From positions 6,488-70,487 of the forward strand of contig JBGUJH010000018.1 of assembly GCA_045113775.1 (NCBI GenBank): 64,000 nt of DNA, in the 5' to 3' direction. Made by a program: the position numbers and the translations under genes. Positions 35,564 through 44,584 of this stretch are shown piece by piece. The stretch's first letter is position 1. Each line of letters opens with the position of its first letter. The DNA is from CAG-791 sp045113775 (lineage in GTDB: Bacteria; Bacillota; Clostridia; Lachnospirales; Lachnospiraceae). The notes under the pieces were generated by a model. That model was not told where the DNA came from. It ran no database searches and was given only the letters and a program-made list of their open reading frames with translations.

Positions 35564-37117
35564 ATGAATTTAAAAGAGACAGCGATCGGAATAGAACTCG
35601 GCTCCACAAGAATTAAGGCTGTCATGATCGGCAGGAACCATGAAGTGCTGGCCCAGGGAGATTTCATCTGGGAGAACAGTTTCAGAGACGGCGTATGGAC
35701 ATATTCCCTTGAAGACGTGAAAACCGGCCTTCAGAACTGCTTTGCGGAGCTCAAAAAGGATGTATTGCAAAAGTATGATACAGTGCTGACGACCACCGGG
35801 GCGATCGGCGTTTCCGCTATGATGCACGGCTATCTGCCCTTTGACAAAGATGACTGGCAGCTGTGTGAATTCCGAACCTGGAGAAACACCATTACACAGG
35901 AAGCGGCAGAAAAACTGAGTGAACTGTTCGACTTCAACATTCCACAGAGATGGTCCATCGCTCACCTTTACCAGGCGATCCTGAATAAGGAAGAACATGT
36001 GAAAGATATCGCCTATATCACTACTCTGGCGGGATATGTCCACTTTGTCCTGACCGGAGAGAGAGTAATGGGAATCGGCGAAGCGAGCGGCATGTTCCCG
36101 ATCGATTCCGAGAAACTCTGCTACGACGAAGAGATGGTCAGGAAGTTCAACGAGTGCACAGGCCTCGACCTTCTCTCCATGCTGCCTCAGATCAAGCTGG
36201 CAGGCGAGCCCGCCGGCGTGCTGACTGAGGACGGCGCGCTGTATCTTGATCCTTCCGGAAAACTGGAAGCGGGAATTCCCGTCGCTCCCTGTGAAGGCGA
36301 CGCCGGGACCGGCATGGTCGCGACGGATTCTGTCCGCGTAAGGACAGGCAATGTAAGCGCGGGGACCAGCGATTTCGCTATGGTCGTAACTGACAAAAAG
36401 CTGAAAAAACACAGAGAGATCGATATGGTGACGACGCCTGCCGGCAAGCCAGTCGCGATGGTGCACTGCAACAACTGCACTTCCGACATCAACGCCTGGG
36501 TGAAACTGATCAGGGAGTCCCTGAGCGAATTCGGCTTCACGGTCGACACCAACACACTTTTCACCAAGCTGTTTCAAGCAGCCCTCAGAGGCGACGACGA
36601 CTGCGGCGACCTTCTCAGCTACAACTACTTCTCCGGCGAAGGCGTGACGGACCTCAACGAAGGACGGCTCCTCTTCATGAGAAAAGCGGATTCCAGATTT
36701 ACGCTTGCCAACTTCATGAGGACCCACCTTTACTCTGCAATGGCTACGCTGAAGATCGGCATGGATATCCTGCATAAGGAAAATGTGGCGATCGACAAGA
36801 TCTACGGCCACGGCGGTTTCTTCAAGACACCTGAAGTGGGACAGAGGGTCCTCTCCGCGGCGATCGACACACCTGTATCCGTCATGGAGACGGCCGGTGA
36901 AGGCGGCCCTTACGGCATGGCGCTTCTGTGCGCTTACATGCTGTGGAAAGAGGACGAAACTCTGGAAGACTATCTGGATGACAAAGTATTCCACGGCTGC
37001 AAAGCAGTAACTGTCATGGCAGAGCAGAAAGAAGTGGACGGCTTTAACAAGTTCATCGCAGATTACAAGAGCTGCCTCAAGGTCGAGAAGGAGGCCATTA
37101 AATGCTGGAAGAACTGA
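35564..37117 (+). CDS. araB: FGGY-family carbohydrate kinase, probable L-ribulokinase
   Basis: A 517-residue FGGY kinase with the N-terminal phosphate-binding strand AIGIELGSTRIK (about 7-18) and the second-domain nucleotide site around GDAGTGMVATDS and GNVSAGTSDFAMV. It differs from E. coli AraB but sits between araA and araD, so phosphorylation of L-ribulose is the simplest role. AGGAGG precedes the ATG. Its stop overlaps the start of araD by 16 bases, indicating translational coupling. Confidence 0.85.
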   Translation: MNLKETAIGIELGSTRIKAVMIGRNHEVLAQGDFIWENSFRDGVWTYSLEDVKTGLQNCFAELKKDVLQKYDTVLTTTGAIGVSAMMHGYLPFDKDDWQLCEFRTWRNTITQEAAEKLSELFDFNIPQRWSIAHLYQAILNKEEHVKDIAYITTLAGYVHFVLTGERVMGIGEASGMFPIDSEKLCYDEEMVRKFNECTGLDLLSMLPQIKLAGEPAGVLTEDGALYLDPSGKLEAGIPVAPCEGDAGTGMVATDSVRVRTGNVSAGTSDFAMVVTDKKLKKHREIDMVTTPAGKPVAMVHCNNCTSDINAWVKLIRESLSEFGFTVDTNTLFTKLFQAALRGDDDCGDLLSYNYFSGEGVTDLNEGRLLFMRKADSRFTLANFMRTHLYSAMATLKIGMDILHKENVAIDKIYGHGGFFKTPEVGQRVLSAAIDTPVSVMETAGEGGPYGMALLCAYMLWKEDETLEDYLDDKVFHGCKAVTVMAEQKEVDGFNKFIADYKSCLKVEKEAIKCWKN

Positions 37118-37797
37118 AAAGAGAAGTCTACGAAGCCAATATGCTGCTTCCCAAGTACGGACTTGTAACTTTTACATGGGGCAACGTAAGCGGAGTTGAC
37201 AGAGAGAAAAAGCTCTTTGTGATCAAGCCCAGCGGAGTCCCTTATGAAGAACTTAAACCCGAAGACATGGTAGTCGTCGATTTCGACGGCAACAAAGTGG
37301 AAGGCGCGATGAACCCTTCTTCTGACACGCCTACGCACGCATGGCTTTACAAGAAGTTTGACAAGATTGGCGGGATCGTGCACACGCATTCCGCCTATGC
37401 GACAAGCTGGGCGCAGTCCGGCAGGAGCATCCCCTGCTACGGAACGACTCACGCGGACTACTACTACGGCGAGGTGCCTTGTCTGCGCTGCCTGACGGAA
37501 GAGGAGATCGAGGACGCATATGAACTCAACACAGGAAAGCTGATCGTGGACGAGTTCGCGCGTCTTGGCAAGGATCCCGAGGCGGTCTCTGCAGTCATCT
37601 GCAAGAACCACGGACCTTTCGCATGGGGCAAGGATCCCGAAGACGCTGTACACTGCGCAGTTGTACTGGAAGAGGTCGCCAAGATGGCCTTCCGGACAGA
37701 GCTGATCAATCCCAAGGTCGCTCAGGCGCCGCAGGAGCTCCAGGACAAGCACTACTACAGAAAGCACGGCGCGAACGCGTATTACGGGCAGAAGTAA
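37102..37797 (+). CDS. araD: L-ribulose-5-phosphate 4-epimerase
   Basis: A 231-residue class II aldolase-family epimerase giving D-xylulose 5-phosphate. Zinc ligands fit H94 and H96 (IVHTHSAY) and H170 (CKNHGPF); the THADYYYGE segment is typical of AraD. The ribosome binding site (AAGGAGG) lies inside the 3' end of the kinase gene. Length matches the family. It ends the ara operon, with a terminator 24 bases after the stop. Confidence 0.95.
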   Translation: MLEELKREVYEANMLLPKYGLVTFTWGNVSGVDREKKLFVIKPSGVPYEELKPEDMVVVDFDGNKVEGAMNPSSDTPTHAWLYKKFDKIGGIVHTHSAYATSWAQSGRSIPCYGTTHADYYYGEVPCLRCLTEEEIEDAYELNTGKLIVDEFARLGKDPEAVSAVICKNHGPFAWGKDPEDAVHCAVVLEEVAKMAFRTELINPKVAQAPQELQDKHYYRKHGANAYYGQK

Positions 37798-37820
37798 AAA
37801 TTAGATTTCCTGTGTACAGA

Positions 37821-37852
37821 ATGGCTGTCGCATTTAGCGGCAGCCATTTTTT
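37821..37852 (+). terminator. Rho-independent terminator
   Basis: ATGGCTGTCG/CGGCAGCCAT-type stem (37821-37830 with 37838-37847) followed by six T, after araD. Confidence 0.85.
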
Positions 37853-37967
37853 GGAGTCATTTTTGGGGGAGTCATTTCAGAAGTTTTCTTGCAAGGTTCG
37901 CAGGGCGGGCCGCCGCGCCGCGTGCGGGGCACCGGCCCGTGTGGTGGTTCCATGCTGTGAAATCTGC

Positions 37968-38010
37968 TGTTGGACCATAGGGGCTGTATTGGATCAGCCT
38001 GCCCCCATAG
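37968..38010. repeat. Partial copy of the TTGGA-ended palindromic element
   Basis: TGTTGGACCATA followed by GGGGCTG and CCTGCCCCCAT matches one arm (in reverse complement) of the full palindrome at 51005-51135. The opposite arm is not recognisable here, so it is a decayed or half copy. Confidence 0.5.
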
Positions 38011-38061
38011 GAAAATATGGAACAGGCGAAATTCATTCGTATTTCATCCCTTTTCCTGATG

Positions 38062-38167
38062 AGTTGGATTAATACGTTAAATATAAGGGAGACGGCCTCC
38101 ATTCACATGCGATGACATGCAGTGTAATGGAGGCCGCCTCCTTTGAATTCTTGTCTGTGATCCAACT
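38062..38167. repeat. Palindromic MITE-like element, 106 bp
   Basis: Ends AGTTGGATT and GATCCAACT; the interior folds on itself through GACGGCCTCCATT and AATGGAGGCCGCC. The element at 60062-60167 has the same length, ends and GGCCTCCAT core. No gene is encoded. It lies in the 712-bp gap between araD and the oxidoreductase at 38510. Confidence 0.7.
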
Positions 38168-38288
38168 GCTGTAAAATTCTGCTTTATATCTGCTGGTTTT
38201 GCCGGAAAATGAAAATTTGCATGGAGGCCAAGACTGTTATTAAAGCTGTTATAATCCAACCAATGACTCTAGCAGGAGTATTCTCAAG

Positions 38289-38313
38289 TCAAGTCTTGCA
38301 GGGCGAGCCTTGA
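38289..38313. repeat. Dispersed small hairpin (copy 2)
   Basis: TCAAGTCTTGC and GCGAGCCTTGA arms around a 3-base loop; the same GCGAGCCTTGA end occurs at 17159 and 44568. Confidence 0.55.
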
Positions 38314-38344
38314 GCGGATGCAACACTTCCCGCTTTGCAAATGA

Positions 38345-38460
38345 TGCAAACGAACACATCTATTTGTTGCAGAGATGACGGGCAATAAAACTCTAATTGC
38401 AACGAAAGCACCCATCACAGAAACACATGAAAAGATTAAGCTCCCCTTTTTCAATAAAAT
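38345..38460 (+). promoter_or_regulatory. Shared-architecture promoter of oxidoreductase 1 (regulon site 4)
   Basis: TGCAAACGA (38345) and TTTGTTGCA (38363) around a 9-base spacer; TTGCA again at 38397 (30 after 38367), GAAAAG at 38429 (+32) and TAAAAT at 38455 (+26). Confidence 0.82.
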
Positions 38461-38509
38461 AGTTTCATCAGATGAACTCAATTAAACTATTTATAAAAGG
38501 AGGACACAC

Positions 38510-39580
38510 ATGAAAGACATCGGAATTGCGATCATCGGACATGGATTCATGGGTCATGAGCACGAGAAAATGCTTCTGAACTTCCCCGGAATCAAACTGA
38601 TCGGCTTCGCGGACATCGATCCCAAGCAGCTCGAGGACGTAACAGAAGGACTCAAGAGATATGCCAGCAACGAAGAGCTGATGGCGGATCCCGAAGTCGA
38701 TGTAGTCCTGATCGCCGCAAACAACAGATTCCACAAGGAACTGGTCATCCAGGCTGCGAATGCGAAGAAAGACATCATCTGCGAGAAGCCCATCGCTATG
38801 AGCCTCGAGGAGCTCGATGAGATGGAAGCAGCTGTCAAGGCCAACGGCGTTAAGTTCACCGTTCACCATCAGCGCCGTTTCGACCCCGACTTCCGCACAG
38901 CGAAGGCTGTCTATGATTCCGGCACACTGGGCGATATCTATTGCGTCAAGAGCATGCTCTACGGCTTTAACGGCAACATGCACGACTGGCACGTCTTCGT
39001 AAGCGAAGGCGGCGGAATGCTCTATGACTGGGGCGTACACCTTCTGGACCAGTTCTGCTGGATGTTCCCCGGCGCTAAGCTTAAATCCGTATTTGCCGAC
39101 ATCAGAAACGTAATCAACAAGGAAGTCGACGACTACTTCCAGATCATGATGCGCTTTGACAACGGCGTGACAGCAACTCTGGAGCTCGGTACTTATTTCC
39201 TTACCGACAAGATGCACGACAAGTGGTTCGAGCGCCACTGGTTCCTCGGCGGCAACAAAGGCAGCGCCTATGTTGACGGATTCGGACCGGAAGGCAAAAT
39301 AGTCCGTACGGCCGGCCTTTTGCAGAATGTCGGCGGCAAGCGCACCATGACAGCTGCAGGCCCCACAAGATCCTTCGGACCGCCGCCGGAAGGCAAGATC
39401 CTCACAGAAGAGCTTCCTAAGGTCGACACCAATCACAGAAATTATTTCGAGAACTATGTCAAGGCATGGCACGGCGAAGAGGAATTCCTGGTCAAGATCC
39501 CGGAGACACGCCGTGTACTGCGCCTGATGGATGCGGTCAGAGAGTCCGGACGGACCGGAAAGTCCATTGATTTTGAATAA
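38510..39580 (+). CDS. Gfo/Idh/MocA-family NAD(P)-dependent oxidoreductase 1 (DgpA-like candidate)
   Basis: A 356-residue protein: N-terminal Rossmann fold (about 1-122, GHGFMGHEH) and C-terminal alpha/beta substrate domain. The catalytic Lys is K93 in CEKPIA, and D173 and H177 in YDWGVHLLD fit the active-site pair. In the puerarin pathway an oxidoreductase of this family (DgpA) oxidises the sugar C3 hydroxyl before the alpha/beta enzyme cleaves the C-C bond. Sharing a promoter type with dfgAB pair 3 makes this gene the best candidate for that step here (inference). AAGGAGG precedes the ATG. Confidence 0.85.
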   Translation: MKDIGIAIIGHGFMGHEHEKMLLNFPGIKLIGFADIDPKQLEDVTEGLKRYASNEELMADPEVDVVLIAANNRFHKELVIQAANAKKDIICEKPIAMSLEELDEMEAAVKANGVKFTVHHQRRFDPDFRTAKAVYDSGTLGDIYCVKSMLYGFNGNMHDWHVFVSEGGGMLYDWGVHLLDQFCWMFPGAKLKSVFADIRNVINKEVDDYFQIMMRFDNGVTATLELGTYFLTDKMHDKWFERHWFLGGNKGSAYVDGFGPEGKIVRTAGLLQNVGGKRTMTAAGPTRSFGPPPEGKILTEELPKVDTNHRNYFENYVKAWHGEEEFLVKIPETRRVLRLMDAVRESGRTGKSIDFE

Positions 39581-39595
39581 ATTGATCTCTTAACA

Positions 39596-39637
39596 GATCC
39601 CGGTTCCGGCGCGCAGCGCGGTAGCCGGGATCCTTTC
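39596..39637 (+). terminator. Possible rho-independent terminator
   Basis: GATCCCGG (39596) pairs with CCGGGATC (39625) around a GC-rich loop, followed by a moderately T-rich stretch, after oxidoreductase 1. Confidence 0.55.
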
Positions 39638-39670
39638 ATTTTGGGCAGACAGTAAGATCGGAGGGAAGAC

Positions 39671-40705
39671 ATGCAACAGGAGATAATTACTATATCCGAA
39701 GAGAGAAACGTGACATTAACTGCGATGATCCAGGACGTCGGAGGGGAGTTCAGAGGAATTACGGCTCGCCCGGCGGTACTTGTGATCCCCGGCGGGGGCT
39801 ACCTGTTCTGCTCAGACCGGGAGGCGGATCCCGTCGCTTTGGCATACATGAAGGCGGGATACCACGCATTCATCCTGCGCTACTCAGTAGGGGAATACAG
39901 CGAGTGGCCCCAGCCTCTCGAGGACTATGAGCAGGCGATGGAATGCATTCTGGAAAACGCTGACAAATGGCACGTGATAAAAGACAAGATTGCCGCGATC
40001 GGATTTTCAGCGGGTGGTCATCTCGCCGGGGCGGCCGCGACGATGAGCCGTCATCGCCCGGCAGCCGCGATCCTCGGGTATCCGGTCCTGAGGGAGGAGA
40101 CAGCGCTGGAATTGGGAACAACCATGCCCGGAATCCCGGAACACGTGGATGAAAATACCTGCCCATGCTTTTTGTTTGGAACACGGACAGACAGCGTAGT
40201 GCCGGTTCAGAACATCATTGATATGATAAATGCTCTTAACCGCTTTCATACAACATTTGAGTGCCATATTTATGCATACGGTCCCCACGGATTTTCCATC
40301 GGCGATCATTCCGTGCAGAGCTGCGAGACTCTGATCCCGGCCCGCGCGTCCGGATGGGTGGAAGACAGCATCAGCTGGCTGAAGGATCTCTTCGGAGACT
40401 TTGGAAATGAAGGGCTCACAAGACCTGTACTCCGGGCGCATGTCAATGACGACGCCATGGCGTGGCTGAGTCTGGATTGCAGTATTTCCAGGATCTTCGG
40501 GAATCCAATGGCCAAAGAAGTGCTCTCGGGAACGATACAGAAGATGCGCAGCAGGATCACACCCTTTGCTCCTGAGATGACATTTGAAGATATGATGCAG
40601 GCGCTGGGAAAGATGACACTCAGAGAGCTTTTGATCGAGAGAGGAATTGATACTGATAAACTGGACGAGATGAATGAGGCGCTGGGGAAGATTCCCAATA
40701 TCTGA
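39671..40705 (+). CDS. Alpha/beta-hydrolase, esterase/lipase family
   Basis: A 344-residue alpha/beta hydrolase with the oxyanion strip IPGGGY (39-44), nucleophile S113 in GFSAGG, a probable acid D in GTRTDSVVP (about 194) and the catalytic His in GPHGFS. It resembles carbohydrate acetyl-esterases of the BD-FAE/Aes kind. The last 100 residues contain an added domain (DDAMAWLSLD onward) that is not part of the usual fold and that I do not recognise. No signal peptide. A role in removing acetyl or other acyl groups from plant glycosides would fit the locus. Confidence 0.85.
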   Translation: MQQEIITISEERNVTLTAMIQDVGGEFRGITARPAVLVIPGGGYLFCSDREADPVALAYMKAGYHAFILRYSVGEYSEWPQPLEDYEQAMECILENADKWHVIKDKIAAIGFSAGGHLAGAAATMSRHRPAAAILGYPVLREETALELGTTMPGIPEHVDENTCPCFLFGTRTDSVVPVQNIIDMINALNRFHTTFECHIYAYGPHGFSIGDHSVQSCETLIPARASGWVEDSISWLKDLFGDFGNEGLTRPVLRAHVNDDAMAWLSLDCSISRIFGNPMAKEVLSGTIQKMRSRITPFAPEMTFEDMMQALGKMTLRELLIERGIDTDKLDEMNEALGKIPNI

Positions 40706-40746
40706 TCGGCGATCAGAATTGCAGCAGAGAAATACCTGATGCCTTG

Positions 40747-40862
40747 TGCAACAAAATGAAGATGTTTATTGCACGAGTTTTAAACACGAGGTTTGATCCT
40801 GCAATAGATGTGGCGCAAACTAAAACCTCGGAAAAGAATGAAACACTGGAAATAGATACTAT
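40747..40862 (+). promoter_or_regulatory. Shared-architecture promoter of the isomerase-oxidoreductase 2 unit (regulon site 5)
   Basis: TGCAACAAA (40747) and TTTATTGCA (40765) with a 9-base spacer; CTGCA at 40799 (30 after 40769), GAAAAG at 40831 (+32) and TACTAT at 40857 (+26). Spacings are identical to the other sites although two positions are substituted. Confidence 0.8.
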
Positions 40863-40979
40863 ATATACAGAAACAAAAAACAGTAAAAAACTGCAGCGGA
40901 GAAACAGTTGAACAGCATCGGTAAGGCACCCTCTGCTGCAGTGAAAAATCATAATAATGTAGAAAGGGAGGAACCCAAA

Positions 40980-41819
40980 ATGAGTAAGAAGCTTCCGGTT
41001 GGTATTCAGGTTTACGGCCTCAGAGATCTCCTTGAGAACACTCCGGAGAACTTTAAGAACGTAATGCAGCAGGTAAAGGACCTGGGCTATGACGGCGTTG
41101 AGCTGGCTGGTCTGTACGGCCTTACTCCTGAGTATGTCAAAGAAGTGCTGGATGAGATCGGCCTTATCCCGATCAGCGCACACGTAGCATTTGCAGAGAT
41201 GATGGAAGATCTCGACACCATCATCGCAGATTACAAGAAGATCGGCGTTAAGTTCCTGGTAATGCCTTATATGGCAGAAGAGTATCGCCCGGTCAATCCG
41301 GAAGGCTTCAAGAAGTTCCTTCCCATGCTGAACGAAGTAGGCAAGAAGATCCACGACGCAGGCATGACTTTCCTGTATCACAACCACGATTTCGAGTTCG
41401 TCAAGATGGCAGACGGCCAGTGGGGATATGACGTAATGTTTGACTCCATCCCTCACGACAACCTGATGCCCGAGCTTGATACCTGCTGGTGCGATGTCGC
41501 TACAGGCGACGCTCCCGGCTTTATCCGCAAGTACACAGACCGCATCCCTGTTGTTCACCTCAAGGACTACATCAAGAAGGGTGAAGTCAAGAACATGTAC
41601 AAGCTGATCGGTATTGAGGAAGAGGAGTCCGAGGGCGATACAGGCTACTTCGGTTTCCGTCCCGTCGGATTCGGCCAGATGATCTGGGAGCCCGTTCTCG
41701 AGGCAAGCCTGGATGCGAACGCACAGTGGGTCATCGTAGAGCAGGATGAGCACTACGAGCTGGAGCCCCTGGAGTGCGCAAGAAGAAGCCGCGAGTATCT
41801 TAAGATCCTCGGCTGGTAA
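40980..41819 (+). CDS. Sugar phosphate isomerase/epimerase-like TIM-barrel protein
   Basis: A 279-residue xylose-isomerase-like barrel (IolE/IolI-like). Visible metal-site motifs are the YHNHDFEF strand, ELDTCW and the late VEQDEH segment; VHLKD lies between them. It has no beta-subunit partner, unlike the three deglycosidase alpha proteins. It could isomerise or dehydrate a keto-sugar released by the deglycosidases, or split 3-oxo-O-glycosides (inference). GGGAGG lies before the ATG at 40980; a longer frame from 40908 is unlikely. Oxidoreductase 2 follows after 144 bases. Confidence 0.82.
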   Translation: MSKKLPVGIQVYGLRDLLENTPENFKNVMQQVKDLGYDGVELAGLYGLTPEYVKEVLDEIGLIPISAHVAFAEMMEDLDTIIADYKKIGVKFLVMPYMAEEYRPVNPEGFKKFLPMLNEVGKKIHDAGMTFLYHNHDFEFVKMADGQWGYDVMFDSIPHDNLMPELDTCWCDVATGDAPGFIRKYTDRIPVVHLKDYIKKGEVKNMYKLIGIEEEESEGDTGYFGFRPVGFGQMIWEPVLEASLDANAQWVIVEQDEHYELEPLECARRSREYLKILGW

Positions 41820-41963
41820 GGTAGAAATCGCTCACGACGAGGAGCGATGCCACGACAGTGAGAAATTCAGGCGGAACGCATGAATTTCGAACCTGTCGGC
41901 ATGGCGGATAAGAATCAAACAATATTTCGACACATTCAAAGATATTTCAGGAAAGGAACCATC

Positions 41964-43244
41964 ATGAAAGAACTCAGAATCGCCATCATCGGCTGCGGAA
42001 TGATCTCCCACAGACACATGACCGTTATCGAGAACCTCAACAAGCGCGGACAGAACCTCAAGGTCGTCGCTGCTGCTGAGATCGACAAAGACAAACTCCT
42101 TGCATGGGGCAAGCAGTACGGCATCGCAGAAGAGAACCTGTATCAGGACTTCCGTGAAATGCTCAAGAGAGACGACATCGACGAAGTCGAGGTCTGCGTA
42201 CACAACAACCTTCACACATCTGTTGCAACTGCAGTTATGGCAGCAGGCTTCCCTTGCTATTCCGAGAAGCCCATGGCAGCAAGCTATGCAGATGCCAAGA
42301 TCCTTTATGACGCACAGAAGAAGTACGGCCAGAAGCTGGCGATCCAGATCAGCTCCATCTACAACCCCCAGACCCGTATTGCCAAGAAGATGATCGCTGA
42401 AGGCAAGCTCGGTGAGATCTATCACGTAAGAAGCGTAGGCCACAGACGTCAGGGCCGTCCCGGCTATGATATGCCTTTCTTCAGCCGTGATTTCATCGAC
42501 CCCAAGATCGGCGTTCACGGACCTCTGTTCGACCTCGGCATCTATCACCTGGCTCAGATGCTCTATGTCCTGGGCATGCCCGAGCTGGAGAGCGTTTACG
42601 GCTTCCAGAGCTCCAGATATTGGACACATCCCGCTATTGACAAGATCACAAACCGCACCGCTCCTGTTGAGGACCTCGGCGTAGGTATGGCTCGTTTCAA
42701 GGGCGACATCTGCATGGACATCTATGAAGACTGGGCGATCCATATGGAAGATATCGGCTGCAGCTTCATCGCAGGTTCCCTCGGAGGCCTGAAGTTCACA
42801 GACGTTGACCAGACCGGCGGCCCTATGGCTGTTCCGGAAGGCGGCCAGATCATGGGTGGCGGCGACCTTCAGAAGCCCAGACTGACTTACTACGGAATGA
42901 ATGAAGACAACCAGCTCTTCACGACACAGCTTGACTGCGCTCTTACAGATACCTATGGCCTGCAGGAATCCCTGATCCATCCCGAACTGGATCTGTACAA
43001 CGACAACCAGCTTCAGTGGTACAGCTACGTTCGCGGCATCCTGACCGACGAGACCAGGATCGATTCCCCTTACATCGCAATGCAGACCGCACTGCTCTCC
43101 GAAGGTGTCGTTCTCTCCAACGAGCTCGGCCGCAGCGTAACTGTCGACGAGATCAAGAAGATGGCTAAGTCCATCGCGATCCGCGACCAGGAGACTCCTT
43201 TCGGAACCATCCACTATGATTTCGACGAGTACAAGCCTGAATAA
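41964..43244 (+). CDS. Gfo/Idh/MocA-family oxidoreductase 2
   Basis: A 426-residue protein with a Rossmann start (IAIIGCGMISHRH), catalytic Lys in SEKPMA and an active-site GPLFDLGIYHL segment (D and H kept). The C-terminal domain is longer than in copies 1 and 3 and contains a Gly-rich insert (GGQIMGGGD). It starts at ATG 41964 behind GGAAAGGA; an in-frame ATG at 41880 lacks a site. Downstream of the isomerase at 40980, so probably the same transcript. It may oxidise or reduce a sugar or cyclitol ring position; substrate unknown. Confidence 0.85.
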   Translation: MKELRIAIIGCGMISHRHMTVIENLNKRGQNLKVVAAAEIDKDKLLAWGKQYGIAEENLYQDFREMLKRDDIDEVEVCVHNNLHTSVATAVMAAGFPCYSEKPMAASYADAKILYDAQKKYGQKLAIQISSIYNPQTRIAKKMIAEGKLGEIYHVRSVGHRRQGRPGYDMPFFSRDFIDPKIGVHGPLFDLGIYHLAQMLYVLGMPELESVYGFQSSRYWTHPAIDKITNRTAPVEDLGVGMARFKGDICMDIYEDWAIHMEDIGCSFIAGSLGGLKFTDVDQTGGPMAVPEGGQIMGGGDLQKPRLTYYGMNEDNQLFTTQLDCALTDTYGLQESLIHPELDLYNDNQLQWYSYVRGILTDETRIDSPYIAMQTALLSEGVVLSNELGRSVTVDEIKKMAKSIAIRDQETPFGTIHYDFDEYKPE

Positions 43245-43275
43245 ATCATTAAATACTCTCTAAATTATTCCCCCA

Positions 43276-43310
43276 GCGGCGGGTCAGATACATGGCGTCT
43301 GACCCGCCGC
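43276..43310 (+). terminator. Stem-loop after oxidoreductase 2
   Basis: A perfect 13-bp GC-rich stem (43276-43288 with 43298-43310) without a strong T run. Confidence 0.55.
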
Positions 43311-43478
43311 ACTTTATGTGTTCTTTTGCAGCGGTAATGCGAATTGCAACAAATATAATAAAAAAAAGAACATATGGTGCGCAGCAGAGCGATTCAGGTA
43401 TGTAAAATACAAGAGAAGAACTTTTTGACAGGACCAACCGTTGCAACCGAAGCGAAGAATGAAAAAGGGAGGACAGAG

Positions 43479-44549
43479 GTGGATAACAACAAGAAACTTA
43501 GGATCGGTGTGATCGGCTGCGGAGCCATCTCTGTGAGAAGGCACCTGCCGGAATACGCAGAGAATGAAAATGTAGAGATCGCAGCGCTCTATAACCGCAC
43601 GAGAAGCAAAGCCGAAGAGATGCAGAAAAAATACGGCGGCGTAGTCTGCGACAGCGTGGAGGAGATGGTCGCGATGGACATTGACGCAGTCAGTGTCTGC
43701 ACGGCTAATGCCATGCATGCGCATGACACTATTTTGGCGCTGCGGGCGGGCAAGCATGTGCTCTGCGAAAAGCCCATGGACGTGACGATAGAAAAATGCA
43801 CGGCCATGGTCGATGAGGCGCGAAAGGCCGGAAAGCTTCTGATGATCGCGCAGAATCAGCGTTTTTCAGCGGCTCACAAAGAAGCGCACGACCTGATCGC
43901 GAAGGGAACGATAGGGAAGGTGTTGTCCTTTGAGACCAAGTTCGGGCATGCGGGACCGGAGCGATGGACGGGAACGGAGGACACCTGGTTTTTCAGAAAG
44001 AACGCGGCAGGCATGGGCGCATTGGCGGATCTGGGCATCCACAAGACAGACCTTGTGCACTATCTGATCGGCGAGCCGATCACGCAGGTGTACGCGCATA
44101 CCGCGACACTTGACAAACGGTATCCGGACGGAAACCTGATCGATGTGGAAGACAATGCCTGGTGCATCTATCGCACGGACAGCGGCATAACCGGCACGAT
44201 GCACTCGAGCTGGACGGATTACGGCGTGGAGTACAATTCAACTGTGATCCACGGGACCAAAGGTGCCATCCGCTGCTACGACGACAGGGAATACAGTCTG
44301 ATCGTTGAGAGCAGTGACGGCAGACAGAACTTCCTGTCCACAGAGCAGATGATCAAGAATACGGACCAGACGATCGGAACCGGCAAGAGCTACAATTCCG
44401 GCGTTATCGATGAATTTGTGGAGTGTATTCTGACGGGGAAACCCTGCAGATGCACGGGAGAAGAAGCGCTGAAGTCCATGAGAGTGATCTTTGCGGCCAT
44501 GGCTTCTTCACAGATCGGAAGGATGGTCACGGTGCCGGAGAACCGGTAA
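43479..44549 (+). CDS. Gfo/Idh/MocA-family oxidoreductase 3
   Basis: A 356-residue protein with Rossmann motif IGVIGCGAIS, catalytic Lys in CEKPMDV and a LADLGIHKTDL active-site helix. I chose the GTG at 43479, five bases after AGGGAGGA, rather than an ATG at 43374 that has no site. Upstream sequence holds a TTGCA (43347) and a TAAAAT, but not the full regulon architecture. With copies 1 and 2 this gives three different sugar dehydrogenase-type enzymes within 6 kb. Substrate unknown. Confidence 0.85.
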   Translation: MDNNKKLRIGVIGCGAISVRRHLPEYAENENVEIAALYNRTRSKAEEMQKKYGGVVCDSVEEMVAMDIDAVSVCTANAMHAHDTILALRAGKHVLCEKPMDVTIEKCTAMVDEARKAGKLLMIAQNQRFSAAHKEAHDLIAKGTIGKVLSFETKFGHAGPERWTGTEDTWFFRKNAAGMGALADLGIHKTDLVHYLIGEPITQVYAHTATLDKRYPDGNLIDVEDNAWCIYRTDSGITGTMHSSWTDYGVEYNSTVIHGTKGAIRCYDDREYSLIVESSDGRQNFLSTEQMIKNTDQTIGTGKSYNSGVIDEFVECILTGKPCRCTGEEALKSMRVIFAAMASSQIGRMVTVPENR

Positions 44550-44555
44550 AAGTTA

Positions 44556-44578
44556 AGGCTCACTTCGCGAGCCTTGAC
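44556..44578. repeat. Dispersed small hairpin (copy 3)
   Basis: AAGGCTC and GAGCCTT arms around ACTTCGC, ending in GCGAGCCTTGA, directly after oxidoreductase 3. Confidence 0.55.
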
Positions 44579-44584
44579 CAATAA

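Noticed and set aside
33992..37767. Long minus-strand open frames opposite araA, the kinase and araD
   Set aside because: They mirror codon usage of clearly identified plus-strand genes and encode no recognisable protein.
41832..43214. Long minus-strand frame opposite oxidoreductase 2
   Set aside because: It is a shadow of a well-identified gene, with unlikely composition and no ribosome binding site.
43347..43411. Regulon promoter before oxidoreductase 3
   Set aside because: TTGCA and TAAAAT are present one base off the usual distance, but GAAAAG and the inverted repeat are not.
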